NCBI GenBank assembly: GCA_903642275.1
Contig: CAHJWK010000020.1
Location: 1-50,541, forward strand
From: Chitinophagaceae bacterium
GTDB lineage: Bacteria; Bacteroidota; Bacteroidia; Chitinophagales; Chitinophagaceae
Length of the DNA stretch: 50,541 bases
Direction of reading: 5' to 3'
The stretch's first letter is position 1; each line of letters opens with the position of its first letter. The notes under the pieces are model-generated. The model was not told the DNA's origin, made no database searches, and worked only from the letters and a program-made list of their open reading frames with translations. Shown one piece after another: positions 31,375-39,201 of the stretch. The translations under genes were made by a program, and so were the position numbers.

Positions 31375-31450
31375 AATTAATAATGAAGAATAAAGTAATG
31401 CGAACAGTTATCAGCCATAATTATTTATTGTTCTTTTTTCATTATTAATT
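31375..31450. repeat. Long imperfect inverted repeat between yebC-like and nei-like genes
   Basis: AATTAATAATGAA (31375-31387) and TTCATTATTAATT (31438-31450) are exact complements of 13 bases, extended by partial pairing inward (GAATAAAG against TTATTGTTC). The hairpin ends five bases before ATG 31456, so it could terminate upstream transcription or hide the start of the next gene. Confidence 0.6.
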
Positions 31451-31455
31451 ATTTA

Positions 31456-32184
31456 ATGGAAGGACCATCAATAGTTATTTTAAAAGAAGAAGTACAGCTT
31501 TTTAATGGCAAAGAAGTACAGCATGTAAAAGGTTATGGTAAGTTTAACCATAAGCGCATGCTGCATAAAAAAGTAATTTACTTTAAAAGTTGGGGCAAAC
31601 AATTTCTTGTTTGCTTTGATGGCTTTACGCTCTGGATACATTTTGGCTTGTTTGGTTCTTATAAAATCAGTGCAACCAAAACCATTAATGCAAAGCTTTC
31701 TTTGGTATTTGATAACGGTGAACTGAACTGCTATGTATGTTCAATAAAATTTATTGATGAACCGCTGGATGAAGTATATGACTGGCGGTTGGATATGTTG
31801 TCTGAGAAATGGAATCCTAAATATGTGAAGCAAGTTTTGATGGAGAAAAAAGAAGATGTACAGATTGGTGATTTATTGCTGGATGCAAAAATATTTTCAG
31901 GCGTTGGTAATATAATCCGTAATGAAGTTTTATATCGTACTAAAGTGCATCCTGAATCTTTGTTAGGTAAAATACCTTCCAGGAAAATTACAGAAATTAT
32001 CAGGCAAACACATTTATACAGCCTTGATTTTTTAAAGTGGAGAAAGAGAGGTGAACTTGCAAAACATTGGAAAGTTTATAAACAAACAACTTGCGATAAA
32101 AGACATCCTGTAATAAAAAAGGATACAGGCAAAACAAAACGACGCAGTTTTATTTGCGAAACCTGCATGGTCAAATATGATTAA
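31456..32184 (+). CDS. Nei/Fpg-family DNA glycosylase-like protein lacking the N-terminal Pro
   Basis: The protein has 242 residues. Its domains follow the Fpg/Nei order. The N-terminal beta-sandwich holds the conserved Lys in SWGKQFLVCF. The H2TH domain has IFSGVGNIIRNEVLYRTKVH. A C-terminal zinc-finger-like hairpin (CDKRHPVIKK ... TKRRSFICETC) includes the conserved Arg. Normally the protein starts M-P-E-G-P and the exposed Pro is the nucleophile. Here it starts MEGPSIVILKEE, and no in-frame codon upstream could supply Pro. Met before Glu is usually not removed, so the activity may be lost or altered. The rest looks well kept. Confidence 0.85.
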   Translation: MEGPSIVILKEEVQLFNGKEVQHVKGYGKFNHKRMLHKKVIYFKSWGKQFLVCFDGFTLWIHFGLFGSYKISATKTINAKLSLVFDNGELNCYVCSIKFIDEPLDEVYDWRLDMLSEKWNPKYVKQVLMEKKEDVQIGDLLLDAKIFSGVGNIIRNEVLYRTKVHPESLLGKIPSRKITEIIRQTHLYSLDFLKWRKRGELAKHWKVYKQTTCDKRHPVIKKDTGKTKRRSFICETCMVKYD

Positions 32185-32259
32185 GAATTTATCTTCTTCA
32201 TTATATGAAAAGGGCAATAAAGTTATAGAATTGCTGTTTGGTAAATATCAACTTGCAAA

Positions 32260-32706
32260 ATGAAAAAGCTGGTTTTATGGATTGAAAGAAAGTTTGAAGT
32301 ATTTACAGAAAAAACTGCGATTGTACTTGGGCATTCGCTTACTTTTTTTGTAGCGATTGCAATTGTTGTCTGCTGGATAAGCCTGGATATTATTCATTCA
32401 AGCAGCTGGCATTCGATTATAAATGACCTCGTTTTTTCTTTTACGTTTCTTATGATATTTATACTGCAAAAAATGCAGAATAAATTTTCAACCGTAATAA
32501 ATGTAAAGCTTAATGAGTTGGTTGCCTCGCAGGAAAATGCAAGCAACCGTCTTATTAAAGCCGAAGACTTAACAGAAGAAGAACTGCGCAAACTTGCGAC
32601 ACATTATCAAACCCTTTCAAAATCACTTGAAAAGAATAATTCACGTGTAGGTTCAGAATCAATTGAACATGTAATTGATGAGGCAGAAAAAGAAGAAAAT
32701 AAATAA
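32260..32706 (+). CDS. Low-affinity iron permease-like (PF04120 type) small membrane protein
   Basis: The protein has 148 residues. A start rich in Lys and Glu (MKKLVLWIERKFEVFTEKTA) leads to two helices (LTFFVAIAIVVCWISLDII and IINDLVFSFTFLMIFILQ). Then comes QNKFSTVINVKLNELVASQE, the family's characteristic cytosolic stretch, and a charged tail. The family name comes from yeast Fet4-related proteins; iron transport by these short bacterial forms is not established. It stands alone between the nei-like gene and the Rieske gene. Confidence 0.85.
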   Translation: MKKLVLWIERKFEVFTEKTAIVLGHSLTFFVAIAIVVCWISLDIIHSSSWHSIINDLVFSFTFLMIFILQKMQNKFSTVINVKLNELVASQENASNRLIKAEDLTEEELRKLATHYQTLSKSLEKNNSRVGSESIEHVIDEAEKEENK

Positions 32707-32775
32707 TGGAATTTTTAATAATAACTGCAATAAGTTTTTATTACAATCCACAATTATCTTTAAGCAAACTATTTA

Positions 32776-33858
32776 ATGGTTGCTTTTTTTATTGATAAGA
32801 ATATTGCAAAAGCACGAACGCTTGATACAAGTTATTATACTTCGCAACAATATTTTGATGAATCCAAAGAAAAAATTTTTGCTGCTTCATGGCAGTTTAT
32901 TGGTGATACTGATAAAGTAAAAGATGCAGGTGCTGCTTATCCTTTTATATTGCTTGAAGATTATATAAGCGAACCTTTATTGCTTACAAAAGATAGATAT
33001 GATGAGCTGCATTGCCTGAGTAATGTTTGTACACATCGCGGTAACTTGATGGTTTATGAACCTTGCAGGTTACAACAGTTGCGTTGCAAATATCATGGAA
33101 GACAATTTGCACTCGATGGAAAATTTGTTTCAATGCCGGAGTTTAAATCGGTTGAAGATTTTCCAACAGCAGCTGATGATTTGCATGCGTTGCCTTTATT
33201 TCAATGGAGCAAACTATTATTCACTTCATTAAATGCAACTATACAGGCAGAAGGTTTTTTAAGTGAAATGATGCAGCGAATAAAATGGTTTCCTGTTGAT
33301 CAGCTTATATATCATGCTGAACTTTCGAAAGACTATATAGTGAAAGCTAACTGGGCTTTGTATTGTGAAAATTATCTCGAAGGTTTTCACATTCCATTTG
33401 TTCATGCAGGCTTAAACCAGGTGCTTGATTTTGGTGAATACACAACCGAAATTTTCCGCTATTCAAATTTGCAGTTGGGCATTGGCAAGAAAGGTGATGT
33501 ATGTTTTGATCTGCCGTCATCATCGCCTGATTATGGCAAAGAAGTAGCTGCTTATTACTTCTGGGTCTTTCCAAACATGATGTTTAATTTTTATCCCTGG
33601 GGTTTATCTGTAAACATTGTAATACCAACAAAAGTTGATGAATGCCGTGTTACATTTTTGACTTATGTATGTGATGAAAGCAAATTAAACCTTGGGGCCG
33701 GCAGCGGTTTAGATGTTGTTGAATTAGAAGATGAAGCCATTGTTGAACAGGTACAAAAAGGCGTGCATTCAAGGTTTTATAATTATGGAAGATATTCGCC
33801 AGAACGTGAACAGGGCACACATCATTTTCATTCATTGATTGCTGAATTTATAGCTTAG
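32776..33858 (+). CDS. Rieske-type ring-hydroxylating oxygenase, alpha subunit
   Basis: The protein has 360 residues. The Rieske [2Fe-2S] ligands are in CTHRGNLMVYEPC and LRCKYHGRQFAL (C-x-H ... C-x2-H). The mononuclear iron site reads NYLEGFHIPFVHAGL, with the two His of the facial triad. The C-terminal part is the usual helix-grip domain. Enzymes of this group hydroxylate aromatics or oxidise choline-like and betaine-like amines; the substrate is not apparent, and no reductase or beta-subunit gene lies nearby. The gene is monocistronic. Confidence 0.92.
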   Translation: MVAFFIDKNIAKARTLDTSYYTSQQYFDESKEKIFAASWQFIGDTDKVKDAGAAYPFILLEDYISEPLLLTKDRYDELHCLSNVCTHRGNLMVYEPCRLQQLRCKYHGRQFALDGKFVSMPEFKSVEDFPTAADDLHALPLFQWSKLLFTSLNATIQAEGFLSEMMQRIKWFPVDQLIYHAELSKDYIVKANWALYCENYLEGFHIPFVHAGLNQVLDFGEYTTEIFRYSNLQLGIGKKGDVCFDLPSSSPDYGKEVAAYYFWVFPNMMFNFYPWGLSVNIVIPTKVDECRVTFLTYVCDESKLNLGAGSGLDVVELEDEAIVEQVQKGVHSRFYNYGRYSPEREQGTHHFHSLIAEFIA

Positions 33859-33913
33859 AAACATCAGTATAATCTTATCAAAACAAAACTATGGCTATGA
33901 AATATTTGTTGAT

Positions 33914-34019
33914 CTATTTAAATGTTTCAACACCATTAAAATAATAAATTCTTCGTCCAGAATTGTCTTGATAGTAAGCTTCTGGATAAGAACTATATTT
34001 TGGTTTTAAATGCCACGCT
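33914..34019 (-). pseudogene. Possible C-terminal gene scrap
   Basis: On the minus strand a short open stretch reads KAWHLKPKYSSYPEAYYQDN, then SGRRIYYFNGVETFK and TAG (33914-33916). The composition is protein-like but there is no start or recognisable family. It lies just downstream of the decayed lectin gene and could belong to it or to another lost gene. Confidence 0.35.
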
Positions 34020-34048
34020 TTTATTGTTTGCCTAAGCCTTTACCGGGC

Positions 34049-34379
34049 CTATGAGATTATTGGTGAAGAATGCACCACATCTCCATTGGCCTGTATAGCA
34101 ATATGGTCGTAATAAGGCTCATCATCATTGAAATTCTGGTAGGTATCAATGGTAACGCCAAACGAAGGAACGATGCCTCCAAAACCAATACCTTCACCGG
34201 CTGTGCCCAGGCTGGTACTTACACACTGAACCGGATTGTTTAAGCTTTGCCGGTGTTAACGTATAGCAATGGCAATTATCCTGCGTGGCACTGCCATTGA
34301 TTACATAAGGATTTTGCGTAAAAGCATGCAGGCTTAAAATACAACAAGATATAAAGCAGCCGGTTTTTCGTAGCGACAT
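34049..34379 (-). pseudogene. Decayed L-type lectin-domain secreted protein
   Basis: The start is intact: signal peptide MSLRKTGCFISCCILSLHAF, then NPYVINGSATQDNCHCYTLT and LKQSGSV. The next frame gives CVSTSLGTAGEGIGFGGIVP, then SFGVTIDTYQNFNDDEPYYD and HIAIQANGDVVHSS before a stop. These are the first and later strands of the legume-lectin-like domain common in Bacteroidota gliding-associated proteins. An internal deletion of roughly 35-40 codons with a frameshift joins them, and the large C-terminal part, normally with a sorting domain, is gone. Confidence 0.75.
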
Positions 34380-34487
34380 TTTGAACTGCGCGGATTTGTT
34401 GTAAGATACTTTAGCAGGATATGTGCTTTAGAAAATGTGCCTTCTTCAACTATTAAAAAAACTTATGAATAATATTTTATAGACTTA

Positions 34488-34679
34488 TTATCCCGGCAGC
34501 CCAAATCTTTCAAATATTATTTTTACCTGCAAGGCTGTGAAGTAACGGCCTGTTTTAAGGCCGATGTATTCTTTGTGTGGTATTAACCAGCCTCTGAATG
34601 TTTTTGTACTGATGCCATACATAGCAGCTAATTCTTTCGTGGTGTAAGCTTTCAACGCTATCTCATTTGTGGTATTCAT
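34488..34679 (-). CDS. Small helix-turn-helix (MerR-like) protein
   Basis: The protein has 63 residues. LKAYTTKELAAMYGISTKTF followed by RGWLIPHKEYIGLKTGRYFT is a classic helix-turn-helix with a winged extension, like excisionase/MerR N-terminal domains. It ends ALQVKIIFERFGLPG. It probably binds DNA, but has no effector domain. Such proteins often occur next to mobile or rapidly evolving genes in Bacteroidota, and here it lies between a lectin pseudogene and a DUF6266 gene. A TAAATTTA box and a small palindrome (GCTAAATTAGTTAGC) lie upstream of its start, near 34723-34737. Confidence 0.7.
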   Translation of the reverse strand: MNTTNEIALKAYTTKELAAMYGISTKTFRGWLIPHKEYIGLKTGRYFTALQVKIIFERFGLPG

Positions 34680-34977
34680 ATTTGTGTGCTTTGCTGATTG
34701 TTATCATTGATAGCGTAAATTTAGCTAAATTAGTTAGCATTTCAGGAGGATGAACTGAGTTTATTTTTGAGAATTTATTTTCATTATTTGTCAAAAGGAA
34801 ATATATAGAGGATTCTTTTTATTTATTATGGTATTAAATTATAACATATAAATCTGAGGTATAAAACACAAGAGTTTATTTTGCAAACACTAATTTTTGA
34901 TTACATGGTGAAAAGTTTTTCCGTAACATGAACCTTTCTTTACTTTTTGCCCTGACAAAAAAAGTAACAAAAAGGTC

Positions 34978-35009
34978 AAGGACAAACAATAAGCTACATG
35001 TTTGTCCTT
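34978..35009. repeat. Perfect 11-pair stem-loop
   Basis: AAGGACAAACA (34978-34988) and TGTTTGTCCTT (34999-35009) are exact complements around a 10-base loop, followed by TTGCCTTGATTT. It is terminator-like, but no gene stops nearby on the plus strand. It may belong to a non-coding transcript or a dispersed intergenic repeat. Confidence 0.55.
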
Positions 35010-35137
35010 TTGCCTTGATTTGGCTTTGGCACTGCTGCTTTCCCAGCTATACCAGTTAAAACGGTTTATATTTCAACAAGCTTATAAATGTGTAAGTTAT
35101 TTTTAATAGCAATATTGCCAGTTACTTCTTTGAGCAG

Positions 35138-35159
35138 ATGCCCTATCAGTGCCGGGTAT
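35138..35159. repeat. REP-like palindrome
   Basis: ATGCCC and CGGGTAT flank TATCAGTGC and are followed by GACG. It resembles 39008-39032 (GATGCCCGATCAGCCCGTGC) and ends in ATGACG as that copy does. Confidence 0.45.
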
Positions 35160-35281
35160 GACGGCGAAGAGACTGAGTTTGCTCTAAGCTTATCATTATT
35201 TAAGAGGTGAGCTTGCGAGGAATAAAGCAGATAGATTATAATTATGGCAATCAAATTAAGATGAGAACCATCTGTAACTAT

Positions 35282-35309
35282 AAAAAAGCAACGGCGAACC
35301 GTTGCTTTT
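35282..35309 (-). terminator. Rho-independent terminator of the DUF6266 gene
   Basis: AAAAGCAACGG and CCGTTGCTTTT form a strong 11-pair stem with CGAA loop, flanked by A/T runs. It lies 22 bases past the stop of the minus-strand gene. Confidence 0.9.
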
Positions 35310-35331
35310 GAAAAGATGTGATAGCCCGTTA

Positions 35332-36087
35332 TTAAGGAACATTTACATCAATTAATGAAAGGGCGTTAAAGCCGCCATTCTTTAAAGGATACTGAAAACC
35401 ATTTACCTGCTGATAAAACTGAATACCAAGAAAGAGAAACAATGGTAACGTGCTATTTGCTGGAATTGTGTTTACAAGACTAATGTCACCGCTACCTGTT
35501 CCATCCCAAGGCAGAACTTTGGTTTGCTGTATATTCCGATTGTACGTTTCAGCAATAAAATCCAACTCAGCACCAGCGCTTACCAACTGGAAATGGGTAG
35601 CTCCTTCAGGTGCAACAATTGCCGCGGACGGAACAAACGATGCAATGTTCAAGGTTAAAGTTCCTGCTACCCTATCAACAACATCCGTATATGGTGCATA
35701 TAAGGTTTCTCCCAGTACGGCATCGTTATTAAACTGGTAGCCTTTAAGCAGGGTTAAGTCGCCATTGCTCACCAAACGCAGACCACGTTCGCTTTTAGTG
35801 TCTGTTCGTAACACCTTTGCCATGGTTTGCGTAAGACGGGACACTACACGTCCGTCTTTTGCATTCTTCAACAAGGCGTTAATTGAATGACGCATTAATT
35901 TACCCGCTTTAGCTGCGTTGCCAAACTCCGCCATGTTTTCCCTTGTACGCTGGAACCTTGGATCAGAAGCTATGCGACTTGCATTTACAGAAGTTTTTTC
36001 TCTAGCTAAATATCCGTCTTTCGACCTGTAGTAGCTCATGTCTCCTACTACACCTTCAATTTTAATCAACCCTTTTTGTTTAGGCAT
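35332..36087 (-). CDS. DUF6266 family protein
   Basis: The protein has 251 residues. It begins MPKQKGLIKIEGVVGDMSYY, then RSKDGYLAREKTSVNASRIA, and SDPRFQRTRENMAEFGNAAK. This basic, Arg-rich start followed by a beta-rich C-terminal half (LVSNGDLTLLKGYQFNN, LPLFLFLGIQFYQQVNGFQY) is the DUF6266 layout, a family of about 200-250 residues known mainly from Bacteroidota and without an assigned function. A decayed member lies at 1007-1641 on the other strand. A small HTH gene follows downstream on the same strand, separated by about 650 bases and a terminator, so they are not an operon. Confidence 0.85.
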   Translation of the reverse strand: MPKQKGLIKIEGVVGDMSYYRSKDGYLAREKTSVNASRIASDPRFQRTRENMAEFGNAAKAGKLMRHSINALLKNAKDGRVVSRLTQTMAKVLRTDTKSERGLRLVSNGDLTLLKGYQFNNDAVLGETLYAPYTDVVDRVAGTLTLNIASFVPSAAIVAPEGATHFQLVSAGAELDFIAETYNRNIQQTKVLPWDGTGSGDISLVNTIPANSTLPLFLFLGIQFYQQVNGFQYPLKNGGFNALSLIDVNVP

Positions 36088-36215
36088 AATTGTAATTTTT
36101 AAATTGTTTTTAATAAATGTTTTAATAAATGATTCTAAATCTCCTGGCCAGGCATCTTGTTTTTGTTATGTGAACCATGATGCAAGATTAGAACAGCTAT
36201 TTTTTGCCGTTTCCC

Positions 36216-36255
36216 GTTTGGGCACATTTGGGCACGTTTGGGCACAAAAAGGCGC
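36216..36255. repeat. Three 10-bp tandem repeats (TTTGGGCAC)
   Basis: GTTTGGGCAC, ATTTGGGCAC and GTTTGGGCAC follow one another directly, and a fourth degenerate unit AAAAAGGCGC follows. They lie about 130 bases upstream of the DUF6266 start. A ten-base period places each unit on the same DNA face, as at a multimeric protein-binding site. Confidence 0.75.
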
Positions 36256-36272
36256 AAAAGGGACATTTTAAG

Positions 36273-36373
36273 TACGAGGTACGAAATATGATGTACGAGG
36301 TAGGATGTAAGAGGTAGGATTTATGAGGTATGATGTAGGAGTATGATTTAAGCTGTACGATTTACGAGGTACG
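36273..36373. repeat. Degenerate TACGAGGTA tandem repeat
   Basis: Seven or so variants of TACGAGGTA (TACGAGGTA, TACGAGGTA, TAAGAGGTA, ATGAGGTA, TAGGAGTA, TTACGAGGTA) are spaced by short AT-rich links with irregular period. No coding potential is seen. Such low-complexity islands occur in Bacteroidota intergenic DNA. Confidence 0.7.
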
Positions 36374-36594
36374 TATTCCGGTAACAAGGCTTTAAATAAG
36401 TGTTTCTGTAGTAATTAACAACTTTGTTTAACAATAACATTTGAAATTTTACTGATTTTCCTGGTTTGGGCTGGTTGCTGTTTATTCACTCACCCTATAT
36501 TTATTTCAGTTTCTATAATGCTTCCGTATTTAAGTCTTAAATATTGAGTGCACAATTATACCTTGAGAAACCTGCGTTATTCAATAAATGTTGC
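36374..36594. other. Gene-free stretch before the acyltransferase stop
   Basis: AT-rich, without a recognisable gene or clear terminator for the minus-strand acyltransferase gene. Confidence 0.4.
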
Positions 36595-37722
36595 TTAAAT
36601 TTTCAGTTTGCTTTCATCAAGAATCATGGTTTCTTTCCCAAATTTTTTATCCTTCTTTTTACTAACGATATTAAGGTATTTAATAACCGGAAGTTCTATA
36701 CAATAAGTGAATACTGTTGAGAGAAGAATACACAAAGTAATATAAAGAAAAAACAAGCTTAGATTTGAATGAATTCCAATTTTTTCTGTTTTAAAAAAAG
36801 AATAAATTTTCCATATATTTAAGCAAATAACAAAATGAATTAAATAAAGCGGATAAGATATAACACCTAAGAAGTAAATAATTTTAGAAGACAAGATTTT
36901 TGCTACCAGGTTATTATCCCTGGCAATGCTTATTAACAACAACATAAATAAAAGTTCTGTTACCAGATCTGCTTTGGCGAAGAAAAGACTGATTATAATT
37001 GATATTGTAATAATAATTGAAAAAATGTTTTTATAAAATATTGCTGTTTTTAAATTTTTGAAAACTTTAAAAGCCGCCATACCGAGGAGATAACAACCAA
37101 AACAACGCAGGATACCGTAATAACCTGAGCTTATATTTAGTAAATAATTGAAACTTTTATAATCGGGAGAAGCGATTCCAACTATGAATAAAGTTAGCAT
37201 ACCGTAAAAAATCAGCATGTAAGTCCACCAATTATGCTTAATTAATACTGATAATTTATAAAAAGCCGGAAAAACAATGTAAGTTATCCATTCAACCCCT
37301 AAAGACCAATGATTAGCTAACATATAAGGTGCTCCTATTAAAATATTTAGCAATGTTAGGCTACAGAGAAAAAGTATTGTATGATTATATTGATAAATGA
37401 ATATATATGTAATAACAACAATAAAAAAATAAGAGGGATAAATTCTTATAAAGCGCCTTTGCATAAACACTTTATAATTGGAGAATTTTAACTTATAATC
37501 AAAAAACTGAGCAGAAGATAATGTAAGAACAAAAGCGCTCAACATAAAAAAGAGGTCAACTGCGATATAACCATGAGAAGCAAAGACAAAAAAATATTCG
37601 TTTTTTACAAATAAAGAATCTTTGTTATTATTAGCAAACCACTGGTAAAAATGATAAAGGCATACGTACAAAGAGGCTACCCCTCTTATCCCGGTTAAAG
37701 ACCTGATTTCTTTATTAATCAT
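36595..37722 (-). CDS. Acyltransferase-3 family membrane protein
   Basis: The protein has 375 residues and about ten hydrophobic helices. The N-terminus LTGIRGVASLYVCLYHFYQW has the conserved R-G and catalytic-type His, then HGYIAVDLFFMLSAFVLTLS and ANHWSLGVEWITYIVFPAFY, all typical of the acyltransferase-3 (OafA/NodX) family. Such enzymes add acetyl or similar groups to sugars of surface glycans. It faces away from the polysaccharide genes to its right, but may modify the same product. Low-complexity repeats flank it on both sides, suggesting an acquired or mobile segment. Confidence 0.9.
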   Translation of the reverse strand: MINKEIRSLTGIRGVASLYVCLYHFYQWFANNNKDSLFVKNEYFFVFASHGYIAVDLFFMLSAFVLTLSSAQFFDYKLKFSNYKVFMQRRFIRIYPSYFFIVVITYIFIYQYNHTILFLCSLTLLNILIGAPYMLANHWSLGVEWITYIVFPAFYKLSVLIKHNWWTYMLIFYGMLTLFIVGIASPDYKSFNYLLNISSGYYGILRCFGCYLLGMAAFKVFKNLKTAIFYKNIFSIIITISIIISLFFAKADLVTELLFMLLLISIARDNNLVAKILSSKIIYFLGVISYPLYLIHFVICLNIWKIYSFFKTEKIGIHSNLSLFFLYITLCILLSTVFTYCIELPVIKYLNIVSKKKDKKFGKETMILDESKLKI

Positions 37723-37831
37723 CAGGTCAATAATAGAAATAATTGTTGGCTTTAAATTATATTGTTATCAATCCAAAATGAATTTTCAACAATTGGGGAA
37801 GCAATAAGTGTGTGATGACGTGTGCAACAAA

Positions 37832-37875
37832 GTGCCTCTATGGTGCCTTAATAGTGCCTTAATCCTGCCTTGATG
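37832..37875. repeat. Four 11-bp tandem repeats
   Basis: GTGCCTCTATG, GTGCCTTAATA, GTGCCTTAATC and CTGCCTTGATG follow one another directly, keeping TGCCT in phase. They lie about 110 bases upstream of the acyltransferase start on the minus strand. Confidence 0.75.
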
Positions 37876-37876
37876 T

Positions 37877-38004
37877 ATGGAGTAAGCAGGAAGTAAGAAG
37901 ACGGAAGAGGGACAGAGAGAATGGAATTGGGAATTTGGAATGGAGTTAAAAGAGAGAAAATAGGGAGAATGGAATTGAAATTTGGAATTGGAGGAGTTAA
38001 GACG
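37877..38004. repeat. Purine-rich low-complexity stretch
   Basis: Almost only A and G with scattered T. GGAATTGG, GGAATTTGGAATGG and GGGAGAATGGAATTG recur irregularly. No open frame of interest was found. Confidence 0.65.
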
Positions 38005-38130
38005 GATTGCCTCAAATTGAGTTGAGGTTAACAGTAATGTGAATGAGAAGCAAGATTATATACATCTTATCTGCAAAAGTTCTTAAATTTATATTTTTTC
38101 TTTTAGTATAAGAGTTTGAACAGCAAAGCA

Positions 38131-38814
38131 ATGCAAACACAAAAGGTTTTTAAAACTATATTTAATGAATTCAAAAAATACAAAGCCTGGATTAAATATG
38201 CTTTTGTTTTTAGAAAGGTAAGGGGCTATACTATGATTCCGCTAAGATTATTTATTGCAAATTTAGAAATTGTAAAAAAATATTCATTTGCTAACGGAGC
38301 AATTGTAGAATGCGGCACCTGGAAAGGCGGAATGATTGCAGGAATTGCAAGTTTAATGGGCAATAGAAGAGAGTATTATTTATTTGACAGCTTTGAGGGT
38401 CTTCCAGTCGCAAAAAAAGTTGATGGGAAAGCAGCGATTGATTGGCAGAGTAACAAAGATTCTAAATATTATTTTAATAATTGTACTGCTTCTGAACAAG
38501 ATGCTATTTCAGCCATGAAAATTGCGGGCATCCATAACGCTACAGTTGTAAAAGGCTGGTTTAATGATAGTTTAGCAAAGCAATCATTTCCAGATGGAAT
38601 TTCTATTTTAAGAATGGATGCAGACTTCTATGATTCAACAATGGACATATTGAATAACTTGTTTGATAAGGTTAATAAATGGGGTCTTATAATCATTGAT
38701 GATTATTATACATGGGACGGATGTTCAAAAGCTATTCATGATTATTTGTCTTTTAATAAATGCGCTGAAAAAATAAATGCACTTGATGGTGTTTGTTACA
38801 TAATCAAGCAATAA
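38131..38814 (+). CDS. TylF/MycF-like macrocin O-methyltransferase family protein
   Basis: About 227 residues from ATG 38131. An in-frame TTG at 38116 would add five residues. The SAM site reads IVECGTWKGGMIAGIASLM and EYYLFDSFEGLP. The metal-binding acidic residues are in ILRMDADFYDSTMDIL and IIIDDYYTWDGC. This is the TylF family, which methylates sugar hydroxyls in a Mg-dependent way. Next to glycan export genes it probably methylates a surface sugar or a glycan terminus. Confidence 0.9.
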   Translation: MQTQKVFKTIFNEFKKYKAWIKYAFVFRKVRGYTMIPLRLFIANLEIVKKYSFANGAIVECGTWKGGMIAGIASLMGNRREYYLFDSFEGLPVAKKVDGKAAIDWQSNKDSKYYFNNCTASEQDAISAMKIAGIHNATVVKGWFNDSLAKQSFPDGISILRMDADFYDSTMDILNNLFDKVNKWGLIIIDDYYTWDGCSKAIHDYLSFNKCAEKINALDGVCYIIKQ

Positions 38815-39201
38815 GACTTTGCACTCTAATAAACCTATTGTTAAATGCTCTCTGTAGGGACGCACTTTGATAATCTGATAATTTGCGCTGAAAAAATACT
38901 TCTTGATGGCTGAGTTAGAATTAAAAGCAGATTATACTGCTTTGGTTTGATAGGAATGACTTTGCGAAACGCCTAATTATTGAAAAGACGTTTACATTTT
39001 GAAAGCCGATGCCCGATCAGCCCGTGCATGACGCGATAAGACTCTATATTCAATAAATGAGAAACGAGATAGAATAAGCAATTTCATAATATACATGTTT
39101 TATATAATTACAAAGGATAAAAATATTAATAAGTTTGCATGATCATCAACATCTGCCTATAAATACTATAAAGCTTAGAACGCTGAACTGAAATAACCAA
39201 G
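38815..39201. other. Gene-free stretch with a short TylF-like 3' echo
   Basis: No gene was found. Bases 38883-38913 (TTTGCGCTGAAAAAATAC, CTTGATGG) echo the 3' part of the preceding gene at 38759-38789 (CGCTGAAAAAATAAATG, CTTGATGG), as if a paralogue's end had been left behind. A REP-like palindrome lies at 39008-39032. Confidence 0.45.
39008..39032. repeat. REP-like palindrome
   Basis: GATGCCCGATCAGCCCGTGC followed by ATGAC resembles 35138-35159. The pairing is imperfect. It is GC-rich within AT-rich DNA. Confidence 0.45.

Larger units (their letters stand above)
34680..35281. other. Gene-free stretch with hairpins
   Basis: No gene was recognised. The stretch contains an 11-pair stem-loop (34978-35009) and a REP-like palindrome (35138-35159). 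Confidence 0.55.

Noticed and set aside
36216-36255. Possible phage or integron attachment site
   Set aside because: No integrase gene is nearby, and the three 10-bp units have the form of a tandem repeat rather than a core with arms.
36273-36373. Possible CRISPR array
   Set aside because: The TACGAGGTA units are short, degenerate and separated by links of a few bases, without spacer-length gaps, and no cas gene is present.
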